This document shows, piece by piece, positions 1 through 7,369 of a stretch of 33,848 nucleotides of DNA (positions are counted from its first letter, which is position 1; every line of letters begins with the position of its first letter). The stretch comes from Granulicella sp. (GTDB lineage: Bacteria > Acidobacteriota > Terriglobia > Terriglobales > Acidobacteriaceae), in the NCBI GenBank assembly GCA_003132145.1, contig PKWU01000015.1, positions 1-33,848 on the forward strand, written 5' to 3'. The position numbers and the translations under genes were made by a program. The notes beneath the pieces are model-generated. The model saw only the letters and a program-made list of their open reading frames with translations. It made no database searches and was not told the origin of the DNA.

Positions 1-11
1 TGACCATCTAC

Positions 12-101
12 AGGTGCCCCACCCTAAGTTTTTGGAATCTTGATCCTCCCTCAAAAGTGGGTGCCCCCATCCTTCGCTTTTTTCTAGCGAAGGGTGGGTC
101 T
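12..101 (-). repeat. Dispersed palindromic repeat, copy R1
   Basis: Read on the minus strand, this copy has the family layout CCCACCC, stem-loop, GATGGGGGCACCC, then a tail. The stem pairs CCTTCGCT (71-78) with AGCGAAGG (86-93). The tail carries the AT-rich stretch TCAAGATTCCAAAAACTTAG. The whole unit is nearly identical, in inverted orientation, to copy R8 at 7368-7455. It lies next to the antitoxin remnant. Confidence 0.85.
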
Positions 102-128
102 ACCGTCCAAGGCTCGCAGATCTCTTGG

Positions 129-227
129 TCAGGCCGCCGAGGGAATCTTCGCGGTCAGCTCAATTCCCAGTGCCTGCATCACCGCCAGCGTCGTCTTCAG
201 CGTCGGGTTTCCCTTCTCGCTGAAGGA
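129..227 (-). pseudogene. C-terminal remnant of a HigA-type addiction-module antitoxin
   Basis: Read on the minus strand from about 227 to the TGA at 129-131, the frame gives SFSEKGNPTLKTTLAVMQAL followed by GIELTAKIPSAA and a stop. This is the typical C-terminal end of the putative addiction-module antidote family (HigA/XRE-like helix-turn-helix proteins that pair with a RelE/HigB-like toxin). Only about 32 residues remain. The helix-turn-helix half is missing, and the homology stops where the transposase fragment begins on the other strand. It is therefore a truncated relic, not a working gene. No partner toxin remnant was found beside it. Confidence 0.7.
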
Positions 228-396
228 GCTTCTGGCGCAGCGGGTGTTCTCGATCGCCTGCGGCTATCCGGATGCCAACGACTCGGCGCGGCTGGGGGCC
301 GATCCGGTTCATAAGATGCTGCTGGATCGCGATCCGGTTACGGGACTGGATCTGGCCTCGCAGCCTACGCTGTCGCGCTTTGAGAGCGCGGTTGGA
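228..396 (+). pseudogene. Internal fragment of an IS1380-type transposase
   Basis: The plus-strand frame reads LLAQRVFSIACGYPDANDSA, then an R-L-G-A-D-P-V-H segment, and ends LASQPTLSRFESAVG. The pattern QRv..laxGYxDxND...L..DP followed by LASQPTLSRFE is characteristic of the N-terminal third of IS1380-family (DDE group 1) transposases. Both ends are missing: homology starts abruptly beside the antitoxin remnant and stops at about 396, just before repeat copies R2 and R3. No terminal inverted repeats or catalytic DDE region remain, so the element is dead. The longer open frame around it (94-765) is otherwise non-coding and partly antisense to the DUF2147 gene. Confidence 0.8.
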
Positions 397-403
397 GCGA
401 AGC

Positions 404-442
404 AACCCACCCTTTCGATGAAGCCGAAAGGATGGGGCACCC
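404..442 (+). repeat. Dispersed palindromic repeat, copy R2
   Basis: The copy reads AACCCACC, stem CCTTTCG (411-417), loop 418-424, stem CGAAAGG (425-431), then the conserved ATGGGGCACCC. It abuts the broken end of the transposase fragment and is followed directly by copy R3. Confidence 0.85.
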
Positions 443-444
443 AT

Positions 445-480
445 CCCACCCATCGCAAAAACGCGATGAATGGGGCACCC
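445..480 (+). repeat. Dispersed palindromic repeat, copy R3
   Basis: The copy reads CCCACC, stem CATCGC (451-456), A-rich loop 457-462, stem GCGATG (463-468), then AATGGGGCACCC. The stem sequence differs completely from that of R2, yet both arms still pair. It ends just before the stop codon of the DUF2147 gene. Confidence 0.8.
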
Positions 481-484
481 GGCT

Positions 485-1045
485 CTAGTGGCAAGATACA
501 TAACTTGTGTGGACGCGGTGCCAAATCTCGGTTCTGCCGAACAATGAGAATCCAACATAGCCGCGCAACCTCAAGAGGTCACCTTCCACAACCATCGAGC
601 CGCGATAGGTATTACCCGACTTTGGGTCGTATATGGTTCCGCCGGACGCGTGCGTGGCGTCGCTTAAATGAAAGCGGCTGCCAATCTCAAGATTGCATAG
701 CGATAACCCGCGCAGAGTCGCGTCTGGATTGTGGATATCCGTTGTGGCGTCGGCTGTTGGACTGATAAACATGATCCTCATGCAGAAGTCACTGGAGCAT
801 GGGTCGATCCGGACAATGGTTCCCGACGGCACCTGCCAATCGCCCAAGAACGGAGAGGTCTGTGCCTTGAGGGTCGCCGTGCCTATGAAGATTGCAAGAA
901 GCAAGAGTGAAGCAAGCGCAAGTGGACGCTGGAGGATTGGTCTGGCCGCACGGAAGCGCTTCGCGAGGCGGTGTCGCAACAAGCCGGAGCGGAACTCGCG
1001 AAGCGTGCCGGTGGTTGCATTTCGACTGAACCAGGCTTGCGTCAT
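485..1045 (-). CDS. Secreted DUF2147 family protein
   Basis: The 186-residue product has a basic N-terminal extension, a hydrophobic segment at about 41-57 and a likely signal-peptidase site near residues 58-62 (LKAQ). Residues 67-177 fit the DUF2147 pattern: GDW near 68, a Cys pair at 83/88, HNPD at 105-108, GGTIYDPKSGNTY at 135-147, and the C-terminal block RGYVGFSLFGRTEIWHR. DUF2147 proteins are small secreted or periplasmic beta-rich proteins without an agreed biochemical role. The 40 residues before the hydrophobic stretch are unusually long for a signal peptide, so the true start may lie further in. It follows mtgA on the same strand after about 100 bases and ends at repeat copies R2/R3. 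Confidence 0.8.
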   Translation of the reverse strand: MTQAWFSRNATTGTLREFRSGLLRHRLAKRFRAARPILQRPLALASLLLLAIFIGTATLKAQTSPFLGDWQVPSGTIVRIDPCSSDFCMRIMFISPTADATTDIHNPDATLRGLSLCNLEIGSRFHLSDATHASGGTIYDPKSGNTYRGSMVVEGDLLRLRGYVGFSLFGRTEIWHRVHTSYVSCH

Positions 1046-1143
1046 GGTGAACCCTCAATGGTCTGCCCGAAATTTTGTGCCAGCGGCTCTTAGTGTAGCG
1101 TGGCGCGTTGAAGGGCGATCGGTAACGGGAAGCCGGTTTGCGA

Positions 1144-1833
1144 TTACCAACCCATTTGGCCCATTCGCTTAAGGATGACCGTGCTGTAGCTGTTCATGCG
1201 CTCGGGCCGTCGCTTGAGGGGAGCCGGAAGAATGGCGGCGAGGCGGGCCGACTGTTGCCGTCCGATATTGCGGGCCGGGGTGCGGTAGTCGATGCGGCAC
1301 GCCGCGTCCGCGCCATAAATTCCTGGGCCCCATTCGACCACGTTGAGGTAGAGCTCGAGAATGCGCCGCTTGCCGAGGACGAGTTCGGCCACCGGCACCA
1401 GCGTGGTCTCCACGCCCTTGCGCAGGAACGAGCGGCCGGTTCCGAAAAAGAGGTTTTTGACGAGTTGCTGCGTAAGGGTGGAGCCTCCGCGCATGCGGTC
1501 GCCTTCCATGTCCTCCTGGGCGGCGAGCTGGATGGCGTGCCAATCGAAGCCATGGTGATGATAGAAGCGCGCGTCCTCCGCGGCGATGACAGCGTGCTGG
1601 AGATCGGGCGAAATTTGGCTGAGGGGAATGAATTTGTAGCGTTCTTGATACGGCTTGTTATGAACCCAGGCCTGCACGCGGCGCTGGATGTGTACCGCGG
1701 TCGTGGGTGGGTCGATCCATCGAGCAGCCACAAGGGTGAGCGCGGCAAGCGACCAAAGAAGCACCACGGCGATGACAAGCCATCGGATGAAGGACCGGAG
1801 TAGACCCTTGCGGGACGTGCGTTTATTTGGCAT
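1144..1833 (-). CDS. mtgA: Monofunctional biosynthetic peptidoglycan transglycosylase
   Basis: The 229-residue protein polymerises lipid II into glycan strands at the outer face of the inner membrane. A single transmembrane anchor spans about residues 14-37. The GT51 domain follows, with the catalytic-glutamate motif AAEDARFYHHHGFD (E86) and the second conserved block GGSTLTQQLVKNLF at 117-130. Further family motifs are GKRRILELYLNVVEWGPGIYG and a C-terminal LPAPLKRRP. Length and the lack of a transpeptidase domain match MtgA rather than a class A penicillin-binding protein. The chosen ATG gives the usual Lys/Arg-rich cytoplasmic leader. The DUF2147 gene lies downstream on the same strand, so the two may be cotranscribed. 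Confidence 0.93.
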   Translation of the reverse strand: MPNKRTSRKGLLRSFIRWLVIAVVLLWSLAALTLVAARWIDPPTTAVHIQRRVQAWVHNKPYQERYKFIPLSQISPDLQHAVIAAEDARFYHHHGFDWHAIQLAAQEDMEGDRMRGGSTLTQQLVKNLFFGTGRSFLRKGVETTLVPVAELVLGKRRILELYLNVVEWGPGIYGADAACRIDYRTPARNIGRQQSARLAAILPAPLKRRPERMNSYSTVILKRMGQMGW

Positions 1834-1876
1834 TGCAGTTATGTTTCAGGATAATTTGCCAGGGGTACTATGCAGT

Positions 1877-2068
1877 ATGTCCGTTATTAAACTTGCAATT
1901 GGTTTGGCTTTGAATATCTCAGTGTTCGCCGTGGGCGGTTATCTAAAAACGAATTCAAAAATACCGCAACGGAGATCACTCGGGAAAACATTACAGATAC
2001 TATGTCTCTTTGGCCTCGGCATGTTCTTGGTTGCCGCTACGCTTAGCAAACTTCTACCACCACACTGA
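1877..2068 (+). CDS. Small two-helix membrane protein, function unknown
   Basis: From the ATG at 1877 the frame encodes 63 residues with two hydrophobic segments, about 5-22 and 38-57, separated by a polar loop rich in K, N, Q and R. An AGGGG stretch about 10 bases upstream could serve as ribosome binding site; an in-frame ATG at 1840 is an alternative. The region is clearly more AT-rich than the neighbouring genes and lies between divergent mtgA and the 3' end of ppc. No family is recognised. The regular helix-loop-helix pattern favours a real small gene, but it could be chance. Confidence 0.45.
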   Translation: MSVIKLAIGLALNISVFAVGGYLKTNSKIPQRRSLGKTLQILCLFGLGMFLVAATLSKLLPPH

Positions 2069-2126
2069 TACTTGTTCTGAGGGATATTTACCTTCGCCCG
2101 GGCTTGTTGCCGCATACGCGGAGGGG

Positions 2127-5100
2127 TCAGCCGGTGTTGCGGAGGCCGGCGGAGATGCCGTTGATGGTGGCGGTGATGGCGCGGTCGAGTTCGGCGGGGA
2201 CGGGCTGGCTAGAGGCGATGGCGGCGCGCTTGCGGCGGATCAGTTCGACCTGGATGAGCGACATGGGATCGACGTAGGGGTTGCGCAGGCGGATGGAATT
2301 GCCGAGGACGGTGTTGGTCTCGAGCAGCGTGGATTGCTGGGTGATGGCGAGGACCATGCGGCGGGTGAGTTCGAACTCGGCCTGGAGGGTGGAGAAGACG
2401 CGGTCGCGCAGGGCCTCGTCCTGGACCAGGCCGGCGTAGAGGCGTGCGATGGAGAAGTCGGCCTTGGCGAGGGCCAGTTCGACGTTGCGGACGATGTCGA
2501 GGAAGAGCGGGAAGTCGCGGGCCATGGTCTGAAGCTGGGCGAGGTTGGCGGCCTCGCGCTGATTTTGCGATTCTGCGGCCCACGTCTCAGAATCGAGACG
2601 TGGGGCACCCGATTTAGTGGTTTTTTTCTGCTTTTTCGCGGAGGGTGAGGTTCGCAAAGACGAAATGCGGGGGTCCCTCGACTCGCTCCGCTCGCTCGGG
2701 ATGACGGCATTAATAGTGGGAGCGTCCGGGTCGTTGTGCTGGATGAAGTGCTGCAGGGCGTGGCCGACGCCGAAGTATGCGGGGACGACGTGGCGGGACT
2801 GCATCCATCCAAAGACCCAGGGGATGGCGCGGAGGTCTTCCATGCCGCGGTGGCGGGCGGAACTGGCGTCGCTGCGTTTGGCGGGACGCGAGCCGATGCG
2901 GGCGTTCTCCAGCTCGGCGACGGGCGTGGCCTGCTCGAAGTAGGTGAAGGTTTCGGGGTTGTCGACGATGTGCTTGCGATAGAAGGCGTAGGAAGTGGCG
3001 GAGAGCTGGTCGAGCGCGGATTCCCACTGGGGGAGGATCTCGCCGGTGAGGCGGGGGATGTAGGTTGGCGGTTCATCGGAACCCACCCTTTCCGATGAGA
3101 CTGGAAAGGATGGGGCACCCACTTCTTTCATGCTGGCGGCGTGCTGGAGGAGGGCGTCGGGGCGGGCGAGGGCGTCGAGCGAGGCGGCGATCATGAGCTC
3201 GAGATTGCGCTCGGCGAGGACGACGTCGGCGTACTTCCAGTTGAGGACTTCGCCCTGCTCGGTGATGCGCAGTTCGCCGGTGAAGCTGTCGATGGGCTGG
3301 GCGAAGATGGAGCGGTGGGTGGGGCCACCGCCGCGGCCTACCGTTCCTCCGCGACCGTGGAAGAGGCGCAGGCGGACGCCGCACTCGCGGGCCACCTGGT
3401 GCAGTGCGCGGTGCGCCTTCCATATCTCCCAGGTGCTGGCGATCATGCCTCCGTCCTTGTTGGAGTCGGAGTAGCCGAGCATAACCTCCTGCTGATGGTT
3501 CCAGGACACGAGCAGCGGCTTGTAGGCGGCGGAGGTCCAGAGCTGGCGGCAGACGGCGGGTGCGTTGCGCAGGTCGTCGATGGATTCGAAGAGAGGGACG
3601 GGCTGAAGGCCGGGATCGGAGCTGTCTGGGCCGCCCGCCAGGCCGCCACAGCCTTCGACGCGGACTCCGGCGAGGCGGGCGAGCCACAGGACTTGGAGCA
3701 CGTCTTCGGCGGAGGTGGTGCCGCTGATGATGTAGCGGGGGAGCGATTCGGGGACGTAGAGGCGCTTCAGTTCGGCGATGGCGCGGAAGGTGTTGAGGAC
3801 CTCGCGGGTCTGCGGAGTGAGGGCGGGGGGAAGTTGAAGGGTGTCGGTGAGGGTTTGTGGTGCCTCGGACGAAATACAGGGGTCCTTCCCCTTCACTTCG
3901 TTCAGGGTCAGGATGACGGCATCATGTTTGCCGGGGATTTGGGCGAGTTCGGCGATGGCGGCGGCGTGGACGCGCGCGTGCTGGCGGATGTCGAGGGCGT
4001 GCAGGTGGAGGCCGTAGGTGCGGACCTCGACGAGCAGCGGATCGATGAGCGACTGGGCGAGGCGGCGGCCACGGTTGCGGATGAGGCTGGAGTGCAGCAC
4101 CATGAGATCGGCGACGAACTCCGAAGCGCGGGCGTAGGGCTTGAGCGGCGGGCCGGACGGGGGCGGGACGGAGATCTGCGGCGCTCCGCCGAGGCGCATC
4201 ATGATGCAGCCGACGAGCAGGCGCACGGACTCGAATGGAAAGCGGGCCTCGAGCTCGGTCTGGCCGGCGGCGCGCAGTTGCTGCATGTAGCCTTCGAGCA
4301 GCGCGGCGAGCTCGGGCGAGATGGGGACCTGCTGGGTGGAGCTGGCGAGCTGGTCGGAGACGTTCTGCAGGCGGCTGCGGTAGTGGGCAAGGAGCAGGCC
4401 ATGGGCCATGGCGAGGGCGATGCGCGTGGCGCGAGGAGTGACGAAGGGATTGCCATCGCGGTCGCCGCCGATCCAGGAACCGAAGGCGATGAGGCGGGGC
4501 AGATCGGCGAGGTCGGACTCGATGCCGTACTCGGCGGCCAGGGCTGCGGCGACTTCGGAGTAGAGCACGGGAAGCGTGGCGAAGATGGAGGACTCGAAGT
4601 AGTCCAGCGCCATGCGGACCTCGTCGCGCACGGCGGGGCGGGCCATGCGGACATCGTCGGTCTGCCAGAGGGCGGTGATCTCGGCGATGACGTCCTGCTC
4701 GATGGCTTCGAGTTCGGCCTCGGGGACGGGGATGCGGTCGAGCTGCTCCAGCAGGGTGGAGATGCGGCGGCGCTTGGACATGACGGAGCGGCGCGCGACT
4801 TCGGTGGGGTGCGCGGTGAAGACCGGCGTGACGGTGATGCGGGCAAGCAGGGCGCGGGCTTCATCCGCCGTGACTCCCGCGAGCTTTAGCGCTCGCAGTG
4901 TTCCGCGGAATGACCCGCGCTGCGGGCCGGCGTCGGGGTCGAGCTGGTGGGAGAGGCGGCGGCGCTTGCGGTGGTTGGTCTCGGCCAGGTTGGTGAGCTC
5001 GAAGAAGAATGCGAAGGCGCGCGCAAGCTGGTAGGCGGTGGCATTGGTGAGCGACTGGACGCGGGTGAGCGCGTGCTGCAAGTGCTGTTCGGCCAGCGCG

Positions 5101-5351
5101 GCGTGGGCGTCGCCGGAGTTGGGGGCGTCATGCGCTGTGGCATCGGCTTCGCGGCGGGCGATGGCGGTGCGGCGCAGGTCTTCGACGGCCTGGTAGAGCG
5201 GCAGGCCCGCCTGCTCGCGCAGGACTTCGCCCAGCAGGACGCCGAGTGAGCGCACGTCGCGGCGCAGGGGCGCTTCCTTCAGCTCGCCGGTGGGTGCCTG
5301 AAGCTCGGCCAGTCGCTGCGGCCAGTCGGTTGGGGACCAAAGTGAGGCCAT
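2127..5351 (-). CDS. ppc: Phosphoenolpyruvate carboxylase with in-frame repeat insertions
   Basis: This enzyme carboxylates phosphoenolpyruvate with bicarbonate to oxaloacetate, refilling the TCA cycle. All signature motifs are present: FTAHPTEVARR with catalytic H181, GGDRDGNPFVT from 295, GYSDSNKDGG near 627, FHGRGGTVGRGGGPTHRS with H665, LRITEQGE, IPWVFGWMQSRHVVPAYFGVG, and the C-terminal NGISAGLRNTG. The protein is 1074 residues, against about 880-930 for most bacterial PEPCs. Much of the excess is peptide encoded by dispersed repeats at about residues 477-495 (LTLNEVKGKDP), 744-758 (VGAPSFPVSSERVG) and 881-925 (IPSERSESRDP ... SGAPRLDSETW). All keep the frame open and fall between conserved blocks. 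The ATG at 5351 gives the normal N-terminus (RRDVRSLGVLLGEVLRE). Confidence 0.95.
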   Translation of the reverse strand: MASLWSPTDWPQRLAELQAPTGELKEAPLRRDVRSLGVLLGEVLREQAGLPLYQAVEDLRRTAIARREADATAHDAPNSGDAHAALAEQHLQHALTRVQSLTNATAYQLARAFAFFFELTNLAETNHRKRRRLSHQLDPDAGPQRGSFRGTLRALKLAGVTADEARALLARITVTPVFTAHPTEVARRSVMSKRRRISTLLEQLDRIPVPEAELEAIEQDVIAEITALWQTDDVRMARPAVRDEVRMALDYFESSIFATLPVLYSEVAAALAAEYGIESDLADLPRLIAFGSWIGGDRDGNPFVTPRATRIALAMAHGLLLAHYRSRLQNVSDQLASSTQQVPISPELAALLEGYMQQLRAAGQTELEARFPFESVRLLVGCIMMRLGGAPQISVPPPSGPPLKPYARASEFVADLMVLHSSLIRNRGRRLAQSLIDPLLVEVRTYGLHLHALDIRQHARVHAAAIAELAQIPGKHDAVILTLNEVKGKDPCISSEAPQTLTDTLQLPPALTPQTREVLNTFRAIAELKRLYVPESLPRYIISGTTSAEDVLQVLWLARLAGVRVEGCGGLAGGPDSSDPGLQPVPLFESIDDLRNAPAVCRQLWTSAAYKPLLVSWNHQQEVMLGYSDSNKDGGMIASTWEIWKAHRALHQVARECGVRLRLFHGRGGTVGRGGGPTHRSIFAQPIDSFTGELRITEQGEVLNWKYADVVLAERNLELMIAASLDALARPDALLQHAASMKEVGAPSFPVSSERVGSDEPPTYIPRLTGEILPQWESALDQLSATSYAFYRKHIVDNPETFTYFEQATPVAELENARIGSRPAKRSDASSARHRGMEDLRAIPWVFGWMQSRHVVPAYFGVGHALQHFIQHNDPDAPTINAVIPSERSESRDPRISSLRTSPSAKKQKKTTKSGAPRLDSETWAAESQNQREAANLAQLQTMARDFPLFLDIVRNVELALAKADFSIARLYAGLVQDEALRDRVFSTLQAEFELTRRMVLAITQQSTLLETNTVLGNSIRLRNPYVDPMSLIQVELIRRKRAAIASSQPVPAELDRAITATINGISAGLRNTG
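2579..2610 (+). repeat. Dispersed palindromic repeat, copy R4 (inside ppc)
   Basis: A perfect 10-bp stem, CCCACGTCTC (2579-2588) and GAGACGTGGG (2595-2604), with a 6-base loop, runs into the conserved GGGGCACCC. It lies in the third ppc insertion and encodes, on the minus strand, part of the peptide SGAPRLDSETW. Confidence 0.85.
2659..2710 (+). repeat. Second repeat family (ATGACG type), copy E1 (inside ppc)
   Basis: The unit starts GACGAAATGCGGGGGTCC, has a CTCG-rich self-complementary centre, and ends GGGATGACGGCAT. Copy E2 at 3868-3922 shares both ends and the overall design. On the ppc strand it encodes VIPSERSESRDPRIS. It lies about 48 bases from R4, so two unrelated repeat types sit in the same insertion. 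Confidence 0.8.
3080..3120 (+). repeat. Dispersed palindromic repeat, copy R5 (inside ppc)
   Basis: The copy reads AACCCACC, stem CCTTTCC (3087-3093), loop, stem GGAAAGG (3103-3109), then ATGGGGCACCC. It encodes the peptide VGAPSFPVSSERVG in ppc, at a site where other PEPCs have a short loop before the block that ends in GSRPAKR. Confidence 0.85.
3868..3922 (+). repeat. Second repeat family (ATGACG type), copy E2 (inside ppc)
   Basis: The unit starts GACGAAATACAGGGGTCC and ends TCAGGATGACGGCAT, matching the ends of E1. The centre, CTTCACTTCGTTCAGG, closely resembles the intergenic copy E3 at 27111-27155 (CTTCGACTACGCTCAGG). On the minus strand it encodes LTLNEVKGKDP in ppc. Confidence 0.8.
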
Positions 5352-5386
5352 AGATTATTATGCAATGGACGCGGGGGGAAGCTGAT

Positions 5387-5461
5387 CCCACCTTAGCCGC
5401 GATAAAGCTGCGGCGAAGATGGGGCACCCGGCTTCGTGGAGTCATTCAGACCTGGGCACCC
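5387..5461 (+). repeat. Dispersed palindromic repeat, copy R6, with tail
   Basis: CCCACC is followed by stem CTTAGCCGC (5392-5400) and GCGGCGAAG (5410-5418), which pair with one mismatch, then ATGGGGCACCC. The tail TTCGTGGAGTCATTCA, ending in CTGGGCACCC, is nearly identical to the tail of copy R7. It lies between the 5' end of ppc and the 3' end of the thioredoxin-like gene. Confidence 0.8.
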
Positions 5462-5477
5462 GCACATCCTATTGGCT

Positions 5478-6590
5478 TCATCCGAAGGTGAAGGCAAATG
5501 CCTGCACTCCCGGGTCAAAAAACTCGATGACAAAGGTGTGGTCTGCGACTGGCCCCTTCTGCCTCACCAACTGATAAAGGCGGTACTCGGTCACGACGCC
5601 ATTGCCTTCGGCGTCGGTGTCCACTCCATGACTTTCTCCCGGAGCCTGGCCGTCCACCGTCACGCGAAAGCGAACTGATTTGCCGCTGGCCGCCGGTCCG
5701 AGCACAAGATGCAGATCCCGGGCATGAAAACGGAAGGCGATCTTGCCGCCGGCGGAGTTCAGTACGGCGAACTGTTCGCGATCGACCCAACGACCGGCGA
5801 GTCCCCACTGGTTCAGGCGAAGAAGAGACGGCTGCGTATAGAGCTGCTCGACATCGCGGTTGATCCCGTCCGGCGAGGCAAAGTTGCTGGCGCGCGCATA
5901 GCCAATATAGGTTTCGGAAGAGCGTACATCGCCCGTGTCGGCGGCAGCCTGGATCCCCTGGCCATGAACAATGACAGCGCTGGCCGGCATGGGTGTTGCG
6001 TGCGCCTCTGTTAGCAACTGCTGGATCCATCGCTCAGACTGGTCGTATTCGCCCTCGCCGAAGTGCTCGAAGCGGACCTTGCCGGTGGCATCGATGAAGT
6101 AATGGGCCGGCCAGTATTGATTGTGGAATGCGTTCCAGATCGCGAAGTTGCTGTCGAGCGCGACGGGATACGGGATGGCAAACTTCTGGACCGCCTTCTG
6201 CACATTGGGCAACTGCTTCTCGAAGTCGAACTCCGGCGTGTGAACTCCGATCACCACCAGGCCGCTGTCCTTGTACTTTTCCGCCCACGCGCGGATGTAG
6301 GGAACAGCGCGCAGGCAGTTGATGCAGGAGTAGGTCCAGAAGTCGACGAGGACAACCTTTCCTTTGAGCTGCTTCGCGGTCAACGGCGGGGAGTTGATCC
6401 AGCCGGTCGCGCCAGAGAGGCCGTAGAGCGGGGAGCTGCCAACAATGCTGGAGGGATCCTGCGCTTCGACCAGGGGGATGCTGCAACTCAGGAGTACAGC
6501 AACCGCAGCCACGACGGACAGTCTCATCTTTCTCCAGCAGGAAACAACAGGCATCTGGTTTATCTCCCTTCGTGCGGCGCGCACGCTCAT
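5478..6590 (-). CDS. DipZ-type thioredoxin-like (redoxin) protein, exported
   Basis: The 370-residue protein resembles the extracytoplasmic C-terminal part of DipZ: a TlpA/redoxin-like thioredoxin domain followed by a beta-rich carbohydrate-binding-like domain. The active-site stretch is FWTYSCINCLRAVPY, with C89 and C92. The segment VVIGVHTPEFDFEKQ and the cis-proline region QYWPAHYFID complete the fold. A signal peptide fits best from the internal Met at residue 22 (MRLSVVAAVAVLLSCS), ending near VEAQ, so the annotated start may be 21 residues too long. The membrane DsbD-like half found in true DipZ is absent; a separate dsbD lies at 23622-25868. It probably acts as a periplasmic thiol-disulfide oxidoreductase. 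Repeat copies R6 and R7 flank it in direct orientation. Confidence 0.85.
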   Translation of the reverse strand: MSVRAARREINQMPVVSCWRKMRLSVVAAVAVLLSCSIPLVEAQDPSSIVGSSPLYGLSGATGWINSPPLTAKQLKGKVVLVDFWTYSCINCLRAVPYIRAWAEKYKDSGLVVIGVHTPEFDFEKQLPNVQKAVQKFAIPYPVALDSNFAIWNAFHNQYWPAHYFIDATGKVRFEHFGEGEYDQSERWIQQLLTEAHATPMPASAVIVHGQGIQAAADTGDVRSSETYIGYARASNFASPDGINRDVEQLYTQPSLLRLNQWGLAGRWVDREQFAVLNSAGGKIAFRFHARDLHLVLGPAASGKSVRFRVTVDGQAPGESHGVDTDAEGNGVVTEYRLYQLVRQKGPVADHTFVIEFFDPGVQAFAFTFG

Positions 6591-6690
6591 TCGGCTCGGC
6601 GGTCGGCCTTCGGGTCGATGCCGCCGCTTTGGGAGTTAGATGCGGCTGGCATGGATATCGAACCAACCCTGTCGGTATGGCCCCAACGTA

Positions 6691-6757
6691 AACCCATGTC
6701 TCTGAAGCAAGACATGGGGCACCCGATTCGTGGAGTCATTCAGGCCTGGGCCACCCA
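6691..6757 (+). repeat. Dispersed palindromic repeat, copy R7, with tail
   Basis: Stem CCCATGTCT (6693-6701) pairs with AGACATGGG (6710-6718), followed by GCACCC and the tail TTCGTGGAGTCATTCA ending in CTGGGCCACCC. The tail matches that of R6. The copy sits in the 219-base gap upstream of the thioredoxin-like gene and of the toxin-antitoxin pair; no other feature is seen in that gap. Confidence 0.82.
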
Positions 6758-6809
6758 CCGCCGCCTATTTCCCTTTACCTGAGGCCCAACGATGGCTTAG
6801 TCTGCGTCT

Positions 6810-7034
6810 ATGGACTATTCGCAGATCATCACGATGGAGTCGGGAAAGCGGAGCGGCAAGCCGTGCATTCGCGGACTGCGCATGACCGTGGGGGATGTGC
6901 TCGGATACCTGGCGTCGGGGATGACGCACGCGGAGATACTGCGCGATTTTCCCTACCTGACGGAAGAGGACATTCGCGCGTGCCTGGCGTTCGCGGCCAA
7001 TCGTGAGCGGAAGTCGGAGACTCTGGCGGCGTGA
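6810..7034 (+). CDS. DUF433 family antitoxin
   Basis: The 74-residue protein has the DUF433 core: IITMESGKRSGKPCIRGLRM, then TVGDVLGYLASGMTHAEIL and LTEEDIRACLAFAA. The family is a small winged-helix type DNA-binding fold (VapB-like), usually encoded directly upstream of a DUF5615 PIN-like toxin that it neutralises. That arrangement is seen here: its TGA overlaps the GTG start of the toxin frame (GTGA at 7031-7034), a normal translational coupling. Length is typical and no defect is visible. Because the toxin is interrupted, the antitoxin may now be an orphan. Confidence 0.87.
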   Translation: MDYSQIITMESGKRSGKPCIRGLRMTVGDVLGYLASGMTHAEILRDFPYLTEEDIRACLAFAANRERKSETLAA

Positions 7035-7369
7035 AGCTCCTGTTCGATGAGAACCTGTAGCCGCGTCTGGTGGACGGGTTGAGGGATGTATACCCGGAAT
7101 CTCAGCATGTCAGCGGCGTGGAGTTGGGCGGTGCCGAAGACCCTGCCGTTTGGCAGTATGCCAAGAGATATGGGTTCGCGATTGTTTCCAAGGATTCGGA
7201 CTTTGCCGAACGCAGCGTACTGGAGAGCGGGCCGCCGAAGGTCATCTGGATTCGGTTGGGCAACTGTTCGACGTGGGAGATTGAAGCGCAGTTGCGGTCC
7301 GCGCACGAGATCGTGCGGGCTTTCATCGAGGAAGATGAGGAGACATGCCTGCTGCTTGGGCGAGGGTAA
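7031..7369 (+). pseudogene. DUF5615 PIN-like toxin interrupted by an amber codon
   Basis: Starting at the GTG that overlaps the antitoxin stop, the frame reads VKLLFDENL, then TAG at 7058-7060, then PRLVDGLRDVYPESQHV to a TAA at 7367. Without the TAG this is a normal DUF5615 toxin of about 112 residues, with the N-terminal acidic motif LFDEN, GLGGAED-like ELGGAED, and the KDSDFAER block. The family usually has Ser where the TAG stands (DENLSPRLV), so a single C-to-A change of TCG would explain it. Re-initiation at the GTG at 7070 would lose the first acidic motif and probably activity. The stop codon merges into repeat copy R8. Confidence 0.85.

Noticed and set aside
94..765. A 223-codon plus-strand frame as an intact gene
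   Set aside because: Only 228-396 has homology (transposase). The rest is repeats and the antisense of the DUF2147 gene.
3141..4889. A 582-codon plus-strand frame inside ppc
   Set aside because: It is antisense to conserved PEPC motifs and gives Gly/Glu/Asp-rich sequence without domains. Stop-poor antisense frames are usual at this GC content.
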